Part shown: one piece after another, positions 49,397 to 62,529 of the stretch
Numbering within the stretch: position 1 is the stretch's first letter
Layout: each line of letters opens with the position of its first letter
Assembly: GCF_000220395.1 (NCBI RefSeq)
Contig: NW_004087003.1
Coordinates: forward strand, 27,118 to 91,117
Source of the DNA: Ichthyophthirius multifiliis
Lineage: Eukaryota > Ciliophora > Oligohymenophorea > Hymenostomatida
DNA: 64,000 nucleotides
Direction: 5' to 3'
Program-made: the position numbers and the translations under genes
The notes under the pieces: generated by a model
Seen by the model: the letters and a program-made list of their open reading frames with translations, nothing else
The model's database searches: none
What the model was told of the DNA's origin: nothing

Positions 49397-50996
49397 TCAT
49401 AAATAATCATTTGTATTATTAATCTTTATTAATTTATCTTTTTTTTTAAACAAGGATTCTTATTACAATTTATTAACAATTATTCCTATTTCTGTATTGG
49501 TAGGATCTAATTAAAAGCATTTTATATAATCTTATATAGCTTCTTATAAATTTCCTAATTCAAGGAGGCATTTTCCTCTATTTTAATAATATTAACTAAT
49601 ATTGATGTTAAATTTGATTGCTTCATTAAATTCTTTTATAGCTTTTTCATATTTTTTTTGATTAAATAATATAATTCCTCTACTATTCCTAATCATTGAT
49701 ATTCTAGTGTTAATTTCTTCTCTATTTTCATCTATTTTCTAAGCTTTTAAATAATCTTTTAAAGCTTCATCAATTTTATTATTCATTCTATATTTAACAA
49801 AAATTAAAAAATTCATAATTTTATATAAAATTAATTTTTTTATTTTTTATTTTATAAAATAAAATTAAAAAATAACTTAAGTAATTTTATAATAATAATT
49901 TCTTTAAATAAAATATTATTTAAACTAACCTATAACAATCTCCTCTGTTACAATATACGCCCCAATCATTAGCTTTAAATTATAAAGATTCGTTAAATAA
50001 AGCAATAGCCTCATCATATTATTATCTTTAAAAGCAAATCATTCCCATTTCATTATATGTAAGTGCAATTTAATTTTTAACTTCAAGTTCTAGAGATTTA
50101 TCTCTAATAGTATGAAAAGCTAAAAGCAAATTGTTAAGAGAATTTTCATATTCTTATTATTTTCTAAAAATAAATGCTTTAATTAATAAAAACTAAGTAT
50201 TATTTGGAAACAAATCTAAACCTTTTTTTATATTTAAAAGGCATTTTTCTATTTGATTTTCAACTAAAAAGTGTCTTGTTTCTTTCAATAATTCGTCTGC
50301 TTTCGGTATTATTATTTTTAGGAATTATTAAACTTCAGGATGTGAACTATTTAAACTTTCAACTTTCCAAAAACATGCATTGCCTTCAGGTAATTTGTTT
50401 AAACTCCAAAGAATTTTCCCTTTAAGTAAATTCGCATTTACATTATTATCATCTAATTTTAAAAGCTTTTCAAGCTCTTCTAAAGCATAATTTTTATGAT
50501 AAGTTAATAAATAACAATAAGCATGTAAAAAAATAGAAAACTTTTAAATATCTTAATCATTTTATTCAGGAATCGTATGTAAATTGTAGCATAATGTCTT
50601 CTAAAAAGATTCATAAGCAGTTCCGTCTAAAATATCTATATATTCTCCTTACTATATTTATAGAAATCCTTTTTAAAATAATAATTTTTTTAATTTCTCT
50701 TCTACTTAAATTGTATAATTAAGTTAATTAGACTTTTTGTATAATTTAATTGCCATACTTATATCATTTATTGTAGCATATACATCGCCTAATTCATTAT
50801 ATGGTTCACTATTATTTGAATTCAAAAAAATAACTTTTGAATATAAATTTATTGCCTGATAATATAGTTTCTAAGCAAATGCTTATCGGGCTTCTTATAA
50901 GCGAAATTAAACCCGATCATTTATTATTTATAAATAAGATATTTTTTCTTATTATTTTTAACATTCTTGCTAACGATCAAATTTATAAATTGACAT
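49397..50996 (-). CDS. TPR-repeat protein (STI1/TTC-like, function unknown)
   Basis: ATG at 50996, TGA at 49397-49399. Tetratricopeptide repeats are spread along the whole chain, which folds into a helical protein-binding scaffold. Near the N terminus: EARQAFAQKLYYQAINLYSK, NSEPYNELGDVYATI, SMAIKLYKKS. In the middle: YALEELEKLLKLDDNNVNA, IEKCLLNIKKGLDLFPNN. C-terminal third: NEMGMICFQRQQYDEAIALF, ANDWGVYCNRGDCYR, IDEALKDYLKAQKID, NSRGIILFNQKKYEKAIKEF and ECLLELGNLQEAIQDYIKC-like text. One intron lies near 49800-49935. Hsp90/Hsp70 carboxylate-clamp residues cannot be assigned safely. The repeats resemble those of STI1 and ciliary TTC proteins; the partner is unknown. Confidence 0.8.
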
Positions 50997-51832
50997 ATTT
51001 TTAATTATTATTTAAAATATAAAGAAAAAAAATACTTTTTTATAAAAAAAAATAAAACTTGTAAAGATAGCTATAAAAAAATATAAATATAAATATAAAT
51101 ATAAATATAAATATAAATATAAATATAAATATTATTTAAATATAAATATTTTTTTAAGATTTTTATTTTTTATATTGTATTTTTTTATGTTGTTAATATA
51201 TTTTTTTTATAAAGATATTTAATTCATTTTTTACTATAAATTTTCATAATTTTAGTTTTTTTTTTATATTTATAGTATATTTTCATTTTTATTAATAAAT
51301 TTTTTTAAAATTTTAAATTTTTAATATTTTTAAATTTAAAGATATCATTCAATTAATATTAACTAATATTAGTTTTAAATTTAAGTGTTTATTATATATT
51401 ATATAATATTTATTATTTATTTTTTCATTTAAATTTATTTATATTAAAAATAAATTTATTCAAGAATAATTTAAATTTAATTATTTTTTCTCTGTATTTA
51501 ATTTATAGTATAATTTAATTTACAAAGTTTAACAACTTATTTTTTTTTTATATATTTTTTTGTTTACTTGATTTTTGTATTATAAAATATTATTCTATAA
51601 TCATTTATTTTTATGTATTTTTCATATTTTTTCAATATTTTATTTTATAATTTTATTAATAATAATAAATATTATAATTAATTTATTTTATTTAATATTT
51701 TTTTGATATATTTTTTAATAAAAATTCATAAAAATAAAAAAAATTATAACATGTAATTTATTAGATTTTATTATATTTTAAATTAATTTGTTTAAATTAA
51801 TATTTGATAAATTTTTAATTAATTATTTCTAA
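50997..51832. repeat. Divergent intergenic region with ATAAAT hexamer repeat
   Basis: An (ATAAAT)n tract runs at about 51085-51133, then long A/T text. It separates two divergent genes and so should contain both promoters. Confidence 0.65.
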
Positions 51833-52801
51833 ATGGAAGATATTTTATAAAAAATATTTACCAATTAAACTAATTATTAAATTATTGGTGATAGTAATTA
51901 AACTCTTTAACTAGTTTTATCTCCAAATTAATAAATTATATGTAGATTATCAAGTATTATTATGATGAGTAATTCTATTAAAGTTGAATCAAATAAACAT
52001 TTTTAACATACATTTATAGAGCGTTTAATGTAAAACAAAATAAATAAAATGTATAAGTATTTTAAATAATTAGATAAAAATATTTATAAAATAATGGAGA
52101 TAATTTTAATTATTAAATAACTAATTCAATTAATTAAATTGGATATGTTTTATTATCAAACAACAAAGGAAAAATTTTAGTTTGTAATACAGCATATTTT
52201 AACAATTTAGTGATAAAAGAATAAAAAATACTGGCGATAAGTGGTATTAAAAATTTAAAATATGATTATAAGTAATTTAAATATATTATTAAATTTTTCA
52301 TAACTAAAATATAAATAGACCTTAATTGAAAAATTTATAAAATAAAAAATGGATATGTTCTTTAAATCCTTATTGTAATAATTAAGAGCCTTCTTTAATT
52401 TTTATATAATCTTAAAGTAAAAAAATGCTTAAAAATATATTTTATTTATTTAAAATTTAGGTACTATATCTGAAAAAGAGTTGGGAGAAGGAGAGAGTGT
52501 TATAATTAGAATAGATTGCTTGTTATGCTTTAGCGAAAGCTGCAAATTGTAAGTTTATAATGATAAACTAATTTAAAATAGTTTAAAATACCTAATTTAG
52601 TAAAGTGATTGTATGCTTTAAATAACTGGTCCAGGCACTGTTTTTTGCGAAAATTTGTCTATAGAGCAAAAAAGAAATAAAAATAATATTAAAAATATTG
52701 TAACAAGGCATTTTCATTTTGTCATTTTGCTTATTTTGTAAGAATTTATAATTTTACATTATTTATTTATTTATAAAATAAAAAAGTATATTTACTTTTG
52801 A
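51833..52801 (+). CDS. AIM24-family protein (TRAP-like beta fold)
   Basis: The AIM24/TIGR00266 family is a beta-rich fold; the yeast member is a mitochondrial inner-membrane protein linked to cristae organisation. ATG at 51833. The chain opens NYQIIGDSNQTLQLVLSPNQ and IICRLSSIIMMSNSIKVE, matching the family's start with the conserved G-S-M-x-x-M block. Later: YQITNSINQIGYVLLSNNKGK and LVCNTAYFNNLV. After an intron near 52325-52460 comes GTISEKELGEGESVIIRIDCLLCF; after another near 52540-52610, DCMLQITGPGTVFCENLS, the GPG-x-V-F signature. The end is given as TGA 52799-52801 but an extra intron is possible. There is no presequence, so the location is uncertain. Confidence 0.75.
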
Positions 52802-53418
52802 AGAAATATTGTTTAGCCTTCTTGTTTGATTTTAAATATGCAATTATATTAAATAAAAGTTAAAAAATATTATAATTAGTTTTATTTAAAATTTTATACC
52901 AAATATTTAATATATTTATAAAAATTGACTTATATTAATTTTTTTTCTTTAATCAGAAAAATATTTATTACAATATGAATTATGTAAAAATTTCAAGATT
53001 ATTTAAAATTAAATAGTAATTATCAATTAATTTTTTATATAAATATGTATATATATAATATATGTCCTTATATTTTGTTGAATATAATTCTTTAACATAA
53101 ATATATCCCCACATATTATACAAAAATGTTATAAATAATTTTCTAAAATGCATAATTAAATTATAAGGCATTTTAACGCTTTTAAATTTTTATAGCATGT
53201 TATAACAATATTGTTTATAATATTTTTATAGAACAATTTATATTTTTTTTTAATAACATGGATTCAAGTTAGTAAGATAATTTTATTTTATATTATTAAA
53301 TAAATTCATTATTTAAATTATTTAGAGACTTAAAAAAATCTACTTTAAAAATAAATAAAAATCAGAAAAAATAATATAATTAATTATTTATAAGTAATTA
53401 ATAAATATAAAATAAAAT

Positions 53419-53465
<47 letters not shown>

Positions 53466-55648
53466 AAAAGAAAAAAAAATATTTTCTGATATTTTTTTTT
53501 AAAAAAAGCCTTTGTATATTAAAATTTTTATAAATTAATTTTAATTTATTACTGCTATATGGTTTATTTTCGTATAATTCAATAAAATTTTCGAATTATG
53601 CGATTGATAATTTATGTATAATAATTATAATTTATTTTAGTTTTTTTAATTAAGTTTTTTTTTGTTAACTTTTATTTTTATAATTATATTAATAACATAA
53701 GGAAAAAAAAAATATAATTATAAAGTTTATTGTAAATACAATATTTTTTAAAAGAATAAGGATAAGTAATAATTATTTATAAAAATTAATAATTCTATAA
53801 TAATTAATTTATTTTTCAAGTTATTAAAATTATATTATCCCTTTAGTAGACAATTTAACTGCCAAATTTTTGACTCGTTTAAACTACATTGTATTTAGAT
53901 TTAAAAATATTTTTTTCAAATCTATACGTTCGCAGTAAATAACTATTTTCTCATAAGATAGACCTAGAAAATAAATTTTACTCAATAAATAACTATAGAA
54001 AATATTTATTAGCTCTCAAAATTTTTTTTTGATATCATAAAATATTTTTTTGTCCAAGAAAATAATTATAAAATTTAATATATAACTTACCCATAAATAA
54101 TACTTAAAAAACTAATTAAATACCAACCAGGGTAATATTAATAAAAAAACTAAAATATTTTTTTTTATTTTATTATTTACCTACTTCGTAACGATTATTT
54201 TTATTAATATTAAAAATATAAAATTTTATATTTTTTTAATAATTATATATATAAATACTTAAATGCAAATCCAAAAATGCTTAAAATATTTTTATGTAAG
54301 ATATTTTTTATTTTATTAAATTTTATATTTATTATTATCCATTTCAGTATTTTTTTTTGCGAGCATAAATATATATTAGTATTTTTTTCTAAATTATAAA
54401 AAAGATATCTCTTTATTTTTTGAGATCTATTTTATGATGATTATGTAAATAGAAATTTATTTTATATTAAATCACAATCATAATGCAAATTAATATTTTA
54501 AATATATTGCGTATTTTTATAAAAAAAAAAATTAAGCATTTTTTTAATTAAAAAATTTCCATTCTATAAATTCATGTAATTTTATATTTTTTATTAAATA
54601 TTAAATTCAAAATAGAATATAAAATTAAAAACATTAAATAAAAATATATAAATTTTTTTTTAATTTGAATCGATATTCCATTTATATATATTAATTATTC
54701 CATTTTTATCTCTATTTTTCTTAAAAATTTTATTGGTTTGAATTTTCGTTTTGATTTGTGAAATAACAATTGAATTGAAATAAATAAAATATAAATAAAT
54801 GAAAAAATAAAATTTCACAGGATTTTATTTTAAGTCTGAAGATACTTACTTATAGCATTTAATAATTTTTTTTAAATAAAAATTAAACAAATTTATCCAT
54901 AGAGTATTAAGATACTCTATAAATATACTTGAAAAATAGTTTAAATGGCAGTTTTCAAGAATAAACATTTTTAATTATAAATTAAATTGATTTTGAATAA
55001 AAAAAATAAGTAATTATATTGAAAGTAAATTGATTTCTTAATATTTTATCATGTTTTAATCATATTATAATGTGTTTAAAACATTACATAACTATCTTAA
55101 TCGTATATTAACTTTTTAAAAATGTGAAATATTTATGATCCGTTAAAATATGATTATAGCATTTTTATACGTATTCCTATTTTACTTTTTGAAAAAAATA
55201 TTTCTTTATTTTATTTTAATTATAATATTGATAAAAATATAAAAATTTAAATATTACATTTTAAATAACTATTAAATAATAAAAGAAGAATATTTTTAAA
55301 AATTATTTTTATAATAAAATAAAACGTCTAATTAAAATAATGATTTACATTTTGTTTTAACAATATTAATAAATTATTTTAATTTATATAATAAAAAAAT
55401 AAATATATTTTTAAATGCTTTAATATTTTTAATTTATTTGAATTTACTAATAATATTTAATATTTTTATTTAATATGAAGTCAATAAAAAAAATTTAAAC
55501 ATTTATAAATTAAAATATTAGACAACCATTTTAATAAGATTACTAATAGAAATATAATTATTTTTAATTTTTAAAATATAATACAAATAAAAATGAAAAT
55601 CAAAGTTACTTCAAAGATTTTTTCCATATGTTAAGAATAAAATATTAA
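52802..55648. other. Long intergenic region
   Basis: About 2.8 kb of A+T-rich DNA with a (TA)n tract at about 53422-53460. A patch at 53820-54130 and another at 54840-55160 are a little richer, but I could read no protein from either strand. Confidence 0.6.
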
Positions 55649-58600
55649 ATGAAAAATGTTTTATAAAAAACAGAGTCAAGAAGATTAAAGTAATTAACAT
55701 GTAATCATTTAAGTTTAATTCATGATAAAGCTTCTTAATCTTTAATAAATGATGTAAATGTCAAAACATATCAATTAAATTCTAAAAAGAAAAAGAGAAC
55801 AATTATAAAATAGGAAAATAAAAACTTTTTTGAACTTATAGAATAATTAGATGTTTTTAACCCTATGGGAGTTTTTAAAGTTTTTTGGGACATATTTTAA
55901 TTAACAATTTTTCTTCTGTTGTCTGTAGTAATATCAATAAAAATAACCTTCTAGACATAATTTTAATTGCTAATTAATAGTTTTTATTTGAATTTTATAA
56001 TTATAATTTTTTATATAAATATGATAATTAAAATGAACACAGGCTATTTTTATCATGGTAATTTAATTAATATCCGTAAAAAAATAATATCAAACTATAT
56101 TAAGACTCATTTAATTTATGATATAATATCAATAGTAAGTTTAAATATATATGTTATTATTGAAAATTAAATAAGTGTAGAAATATTTTCATTTTATAAT
56201 ATTTTGCTTGTATCTTTTTTTTTATACAAATTTAAAGAAGCTTGTTTGATTTTAACAAAATTAGAAGAATTAGTAAACAATATATTAAAAAGTACTCATA
56301 TTACATAACTTATTAAATTACTTTTTTTAATGCTTTTTGTTTCTCATATTTTTGCTTGTTCTTGGATTTTGGTGACTGTTATCACTCCAAAAAATGAAAC
56401 TACAATCGACTGGATTTATTAAAGGAAAAAAATAGTCAATATGGAAAGTTGGTCCTCAATTTATTTAAACTCTTATTATTTTGCTTCTGTAACAATGATT
56501 ACAGTAGGATATGGTGACATAACTCCTTAAAATAATTATGAAATGATATTGTGTTTAGTTGGAATTTTCATAGCCTGTTGTGTGTTTGCTTATACTGTAA
56601 ATAGCATTGGCTAAATATTTAATGAAATTTAATAAAGTTAAAAAGAGAAAAAATCAAATATAAATATAATTTTTAATTATATGTAACTTAAAAGTGTAAG
56701 TAGACCAATATAATATGAAATAAAAGAATACTTAGAATATATTTGGAGTGAAACAACATCAAGAAATACTAATTAAGAATAAAAAATTATAGACATTCTA
56801 AGTTAAAATTTAAAATAAAAGTTATTAATAGAAGCAAATAAAATAGTTTTATAAGATTCTCCTGTTTTTAAAAATAATTTTAGTGAATAAGTTCTTGAAA
56901 GGACTGTTTAATTAATTAAAGAATAGAGATATTCGCCTGAAGAAATAATAATCAAGTAAAATGAAGTTGATGATGGGAGTATTTATTTTATAGAAAAAGG
57001 TTCAGTTTTATTTTATATTGATTTAGATTATCCAAGGGGTGAAAAAAAAGTTCACATTATAGAAACTTTATCATAAGGGATGTCGTTTGGGTAATTCAGT
57101 TTTTTTACTGGTTAACCAAGAATGGTTAATGTTAGAAGTTTAAACTTTACAACATTGCTTAAAATTGATAGAAATTAATTTATTGAATTACTCTAGGAGT
57201 TTTAAGAAGATTATGAATATTTTTGTGAAATCAAAGAAGAAGTTATTTTTAATTAAATGCTTAATAAAATAGGTATTAATTCATACATTTGCTGTCTATA
57301 TATAATATATTTAAAATATTTTTAGGTTTGAAATGTTTAGCTTGTTAAAAATAGGATCACTTAATTAAAGATTGCATGATTATTCATTATAAAGCTCCAT
57401 TTTAAACTATCATTGCTTGCTAAAATTATAAAGAATTAAAAAGGAAGTCATTTTAGCAAAGGTCAAAATTTAAAAAAAATAATTTTTTATTGAAAAATAG
57501 TGTTTATTATGAATAAAAAAATTTTTACAGACAAAATAAAAGTCTTATAAATTTATATTTTCACCTTTTTCTAGAAAAAAATATATTCGAAAAGTATAAT
57601 GAAAACATTGAAAATTTTAGTGAAAATTATTCTTCTTAAAACATGAGTAATTCTTCGATTTAAAGTTAAGAAGAAAATCATAAATTTTTTGATTAAAAAA
57701 AAGGGAGTTTAGATATAAATTCGATTTTTGATTAATAAGGTTAATAATAATTATTTTATAATTTATATTTTATTCATATAGAAAATTAATAAATTAATCA
57801 AAGTTTATTAACTTTAACTTAAAAAAAGTAAAGCATAGAAAACAAAAAAGATATGAGTGAACTAAACATAGAAAATAAAAAAAACTTGAGTGAACTAAAA
57901 AAGCGTCTCTTAAAAAATATTAAAAACAATGTAGTTTTTATAGATCTTTATAAAAAAAAACTTTAAAAAACGCTTATATAAAATTAATAATTAGTAGATG
58001 AAAATCCAGATTTTATTAAATAAATTCCTTAAATTCTAAATTAGAATTAAATATTGAAAAGAAAAAATTCTTAATAAACTCAAAAAACTAAAAATTTTTA
58101 AGGATTTGAAAAGCTGTAATCAGATTTGTTATTTTCTTTTATTTATTTTGAAAAGTAAAAAAATTATAGAAATTATTTTCCTTAAAATAATCTCTAACAT
58201 ATAATATTTAAGATTAATTTACCTCCTTAATATTTAAAGATTTATAAAAAAAATTTAAGATATAATTCAATAAAATTTATGAATGGATAACTAAATACAT
58301 TAGGAATGCCAAAAAAATATAAAAAATAAATGAAGTAATAAAAAAATTATGTAGAAAATTAAAAAATTGATACTATAATTTCTCTTAATAAATCTAATTT
58401 TTAAAATTAAATGAAATATTTTTCAAAAGCTAAAATCCATATTCAAAAAAAATACAATTTTAAAGAATAGCTTATATGTAAATAAGTGTAACGTTTATGA
58501 TTAGAATTTTTCTGGAATTAGTAAGGATATTCTATAAAATTATAATAATTAATAATAAGATTTAAATGTGTAGAAATATTAAGTAAGTTTAGAAAAAATA

Positions 58601-58687
58601 GAAAGCGAACCTAATATTCAAATTTCTAACTACTTTGAAATTAATAAAACATCAAAAAAGAAAATTAACTATTAAGAAATTAATTGA
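55649..58687 (+). CDS. K+ channel with cyclic-nucleotide-binding domain and CCHC zinc knuckle
   Basis: Ion channel of the CNG/EAG/HCN superfamily. ATG at 55649, TGA at 58685-58687. S1 starts near residue 75 (MGVFKVFWDIFQLTIFLLL). S2-S4 follow; the S4 region (FFLYKFKEACLILTKL) has few regularly spaced basics, so voltage sensing is doubtful. S5 is LLFLMLFVSHIFACSW. The pore contains YYFASVTMITVGYGDITP, the TVGYGD potassium filter, and S6 follows. After a C-linker, the cyclic-nucleotide-binding fold includes YSPEEIIIKQ, GSIYFIEKGSVLFYI, GMSFGQFSFFTG and PRMVNVRS; the usual FGE Glu is Gln. After an intron at 57273-57325 comes a C-x2-C-x4-H-x4-C zinc knuckle (CLACQKQDHLIKDC). A 400-residue Gln/Lys/Asn-rich tail follows. 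The far 3' part needs one small frame correction or another intron. Confidence 0.88.
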
Positions 58688-58863
58688 ATAAATATAATTT
58701 TATTTTACATTTGTTGCAATTTATGTTTTTTTTTTAAATAAAATATAATAATAAAAACAATAATAAATAAAAAGTAAAAACAATTATTATTATATTCTTA
58801 AAATTTTATATAGAACATCTAATTATATAAGATATTTTTAAAATAAATAAATTATTAATAAAA

Positions 58864-59588
58864 ATGAATAAAATTATATAATATTTTGCAGCAAAAAACC
58901 TATATTTAAAATAATATTAAGTAACAATAAAAAATATATCATATTTAAATATATATATTAATATAAAAATAAAAGAATTTTGCAACAAAATTATAAGCAA
59001 GTTCAACTTAAAACGGCCGAGATTCAATTGGAAGAAGATTAGGTGTCAAAAAGTTTGGAGGAGAAGAAGTTTTTCCAAACGATATTTTAGCTCGTCAAAG
59101 AGGTTTTAAATGGAAACCAGGTTAAAATACCTTTACAGGAAAAGACCATACGATCCATTCTAAAATTGAGGTTTAAAATATAATAATTCAATAAAACTAT
59201 AAAAAAATAGGGAAAAGTACATTTTACAAAAAAATATTCGGAAACAAACAGGAAAATTACGACTATTCATGTTATTGCAAATGAAAATAGAAATTTAACT
59301 AGTAAGCCTCCACCCGGATTTGTTTATCATCCAGAATAATACCCTTAAAGAGCTGAAAATAATCCTGAACCAACAAATTACGTAATTTATAAATAAAAAC
59401 CTTTAAAAGTCAAAAGAAATGATCATAGAGGTCTAATATGTAATGAATCATAGAGAATAAATAGAAGCATATAAATACCATAATTTTATTTGGATGGCAA
59501 AACACATTGGAATACTCCGTAAGATAGACATCAAAATGTTATTGAAGCAATGCAAAAATTAGAAAAAAAATATTTATCTTAAGCATGA
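58864..59588 (+). CDS. MRPL27: Mitochondrial ribosomal protein bL27 (with long C-terminal extension)
   Basis: Large-subunit ribosomal protein whose N-terminal tail reaches the peptidyl-transferase centre in bacteria. ATG at 58864, introns 58921-58975 and 59171-59210, TGA at 59586-59588, giving 209 residues in frame. A basic/aromatic presequence ([14 protein letters not shown]) precedes NFATKLQASSTQNGRDS. The bL27 core follows: [47 protein letters not shown]. The core normally ends soon after; here roughly 100 more residues follow, with Pro-rich [14 protein letters not shown] and NYVIYKQKPLKVKR and an end [16 protein letters not shown]. Such extensions are typical of mitochondrial ribosomal proteins in ciliates. 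Mitochondrial rather than plastid placement is inferred from the lineage. Confidence 0.93.
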
Positions 59589-61138
59589 TAAATAAAATTA
59601 TTATCTTTGCTAAAACATATTAAAAAATTAAAAAAATATATATATATTCATTCATCATAAAACATGTTTAAGAAAAAAAATTTATATTATTTAAATTTTA
59701 TTAAGTATAAAATATATAAGAATTTAAAAATATATATTCATAATGTATAGTATGTATATTATTTTAAGTTTAATGTTTTTGAAAATTAAAAATAATATAA
59801 TTATGATAACTTTCTATTAAATTATTTTTTAAATCATACATAATTAAAATTATTTCATTTTTTGTTTTGAAAATTAAAAAATTTCAAAAAATATTTTTTT
59901 GATTATTTTAGACTTTTTATTTTTAAATAAATTTTAAAAAATATAAATATTGGAAAATTAATTTCATAAATACTTTTTTACCTGTTTTAGTTGACTGATA
60001 TACACTTTTTTCTAATCTTAGTAAAAAAATTAGGATAATTTTAACAATAATAGTTTTTTTATTGAGTATCTTGTTCATGGATAATTTAGATTATATTATT
60101 TTATGGATTAAATATATTTTAACATAAAATTAAACATAAATTTCTATATATAAATAAGTTTATTTTTTTAAATTATGATTAAAAGTATTTTAAATTTTAA
60201 TAGTTATTATGAGTATTATCTAAATTAATTTTATTTAATATTTACAGAAATTTAGAAAATAAAATTGCTAAATTTAGTGATATAGATTAAAGTTTTAATT
60301 GTTAAAAATAGTTTTAAAAAAGTGAAAAAATTAGGTGAAAGGTTAAAAAAAAGAAACTGATACTTAAAAAAAGTAAACTGAAAAAATTTTTTGAGCTATT
60401 TTAATAAGAAAAATTACTTCAACTCTCATTTGTATCTCTCTCGTTCCCTCATCCTTATAGTTTAATCTGTTTATATTGCATATTTTTTTAAAAAAAACAC
60501 AATTATCAAAAAGGAGTCAAAAAATAGATAATGACAATTTTTTTTAAATTAAATTTTTTAAAAAATCTGTATAGAGATAAAAATATAAAATAATATGAAT
60601 ATGAATATGTAATATTTTTTTATTATAATTTATAACAAATATACTACAACAGTTAATATAAAATATTTTAGAGTTTAATTTTATAGTTTAAATAAACAAA
60701 TATTATAAGTGTTAAGTAAAATATTTTTCTAAATATTATTTATAAAATATTTACTTAAATAACTCAATTTAAAATAATAATAATTTAATAAACTTAATTT
60801 ATAGCAGATACACATATATATAAATTTAGATACCCATTTTAAATTTTTATTGAAATTCATAGATTTATATTAATATTTTCATAATTAAAATAATATGTTT
60901 ATTATATTCATATTGTAAAATACATTTAAGTAATATTATATGGATATTATAAAAATATTTATATATCTATTTATTTAAAGAAAATAAATATTTTACATTG
61001 ATTTTAAAATTTAATTTTTTTATTTTTTAAATTTTTTATATATAAAGTTAAACCAAATCTCATAAATTTAAATATAAAAAATAAATAATATCTTTTTCAA
61101 AAAAAAAAATTATTAAATTTAAATAAAATTAATAATTA
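59589..61138. other. Intergenic A+T-rich DNA
   Basis: About 1.5 kb. A patch at 60330-60530 has a pyrimidine-rich stretch (CTCTCATTTGTATCTCTCTC) and repeated GTGAAA-like words but no readable protein. The remainder is A/T text. Confidence 0.65.
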
Positions 61139-62529
61139 TCATTTTTAATAAAATTTAACATAATTTGAAAATTGCTCACATACGAATAAAGACTAAATTA
61201 TATTTAACCTTGGATCACATAAAGTAGTATAATTTTTATCTAAATCATTTTCTTCTAAGTTAACTCCCACACATTCAGTTACATTTATTGCTGAGGTTTC
61301 CAAATGAATACCGCCTATATGCTATTAATTTTTGGAAAGAATGTCTACAAATAATTTCAATTCTTTTAAAATTTCATCTACTTTTCTTGTTTTCTTGCCC
61401 TTACAGACACTCGAAGTAAAAGTATTTGCATGCATAGGATCACAAGACCATATGAAATTAAGATTATTTTGTTTTTTTACTTCTATTAATTCAGGTAAAA
61501 TTTATTCTATCATATTTGATCCAAGTCTAGTTATTATCATAAGTTTTCCTTTTAAATTTAGAGGATTCAAAGTTTAGACAAGCTTTAAGAACTCCTCTTT
61601 TTTTATTGAAGGGCCAATTTTTACTCCAATTGAGTTTTCTATTCCTTTAAAAAATTCAATATGAGCTCCATCAAGTTATCTCGTTCTTTCCCCTATCCAT
61701 AATAGATGAGCACTTGTGGCATAATATTTATTTTCAATCATTCTAGTTAGGGTTTCTTCATAATTTAAAAGAAGTCCTTCGTGAGAAATGTATATATTTT
61801 AATTATTATTTTCATTTTTTATAATAAAATTTATACTTTATTATTATAGTTTATCTATATCTTTTTTTTTATTTAGCTTTATTTTCATATAAAATTACCT
61901 TAATGTTATTTAATAAAATCTAACAAATCAGAGTTAGTGATATTTTTTTGATTCTTTTCAATATATTATTTAGCCTAAAAAGACAATTAGTAGCCTTTAG
62001 CTAATCTTAAAGGATCAGGAGTTCTTTTTTCTATTGTATTTACTATATCTCCTCTAAAAGTACATACTTTTTCTCCATTTGAAAGAATTTCAAAATCTTA
62101 GGAGCGAGGTTTAGAAAATTATCCTGCAATTCTACCTATTGTTAAACAATTTTTATTTAAAATTCCTTTTATTATTTTTGATGATGCTATTATAGCCTTC
62201 ATTTTTTTATCTAAAAACTCAGAATTTTATTCTGAAAATGATTCAGCACAATCACCCATTTGCACAAATATTTTTTTTCCATTTTCACAGGCTTTTAGTT
62301 CTTTTGATAGTAATTAAATTTCTTTATGAGTAACTATTTATGACATATCTGATATTAAGTCTAATTATTCTTATAGTTATTTTTAATCCTCATATATTGG
62401 TTAAAATTAAACACGAAGTTTGTTCCAAGATGATGTGTGAGAAATACCAGAATGTATGTACTTTTAAGGAGGATTTTCTAGTTGTTAAATATGATTAATT
62501 GCTTATTTCCTTTTGCGGGTCTTTAACAT
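61139..62529 (-). CDS. Class II 3-deoxy-D-arabino-heptulosonate 7-phosphate (DAHP) synthase
   Basis: First enzyme of the shikimate pathway: phosphoenolpyruvate plus erythrose 4-phosphate give DAHP. ATG at 62529, one 44-base intron at 61855-61898, TGA at 61139-61141, giving 448 residues in perfect frame, the class II size. Family blocks in order: an N-terminal SSWNKLRVQFQPIYED segment, VTHKEIQLLSKEL, FVQMGDCAESFSE (metal-binding Cys), LTIGRIAGQFSKPRS, FRGDIVNTIEKRTPDPLRL, ISHEGLLLNYEETLTR, LLWIGERTRQLDGAHIEFF, IGVKIGP, GKLMIITRLGS, FIWSCDPMHANTF (metal His), IGGIHLETSAINVTEC and YTTLCDPRLNIIQSL. All substrate and metal residues I can identify are present. There is no obvious presequence, so it is probably cytosolic. 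It shows the same codon use and intron style as its neighbours, so it is not a bacterial contaminant. Confidence 0.93.

Noticed and set aside
61332-61577. + strand frame of 81 residues
   Set aside because: It is the antisense of the DAHP synthase exon, where conserved motifs are continuous on the - strand.
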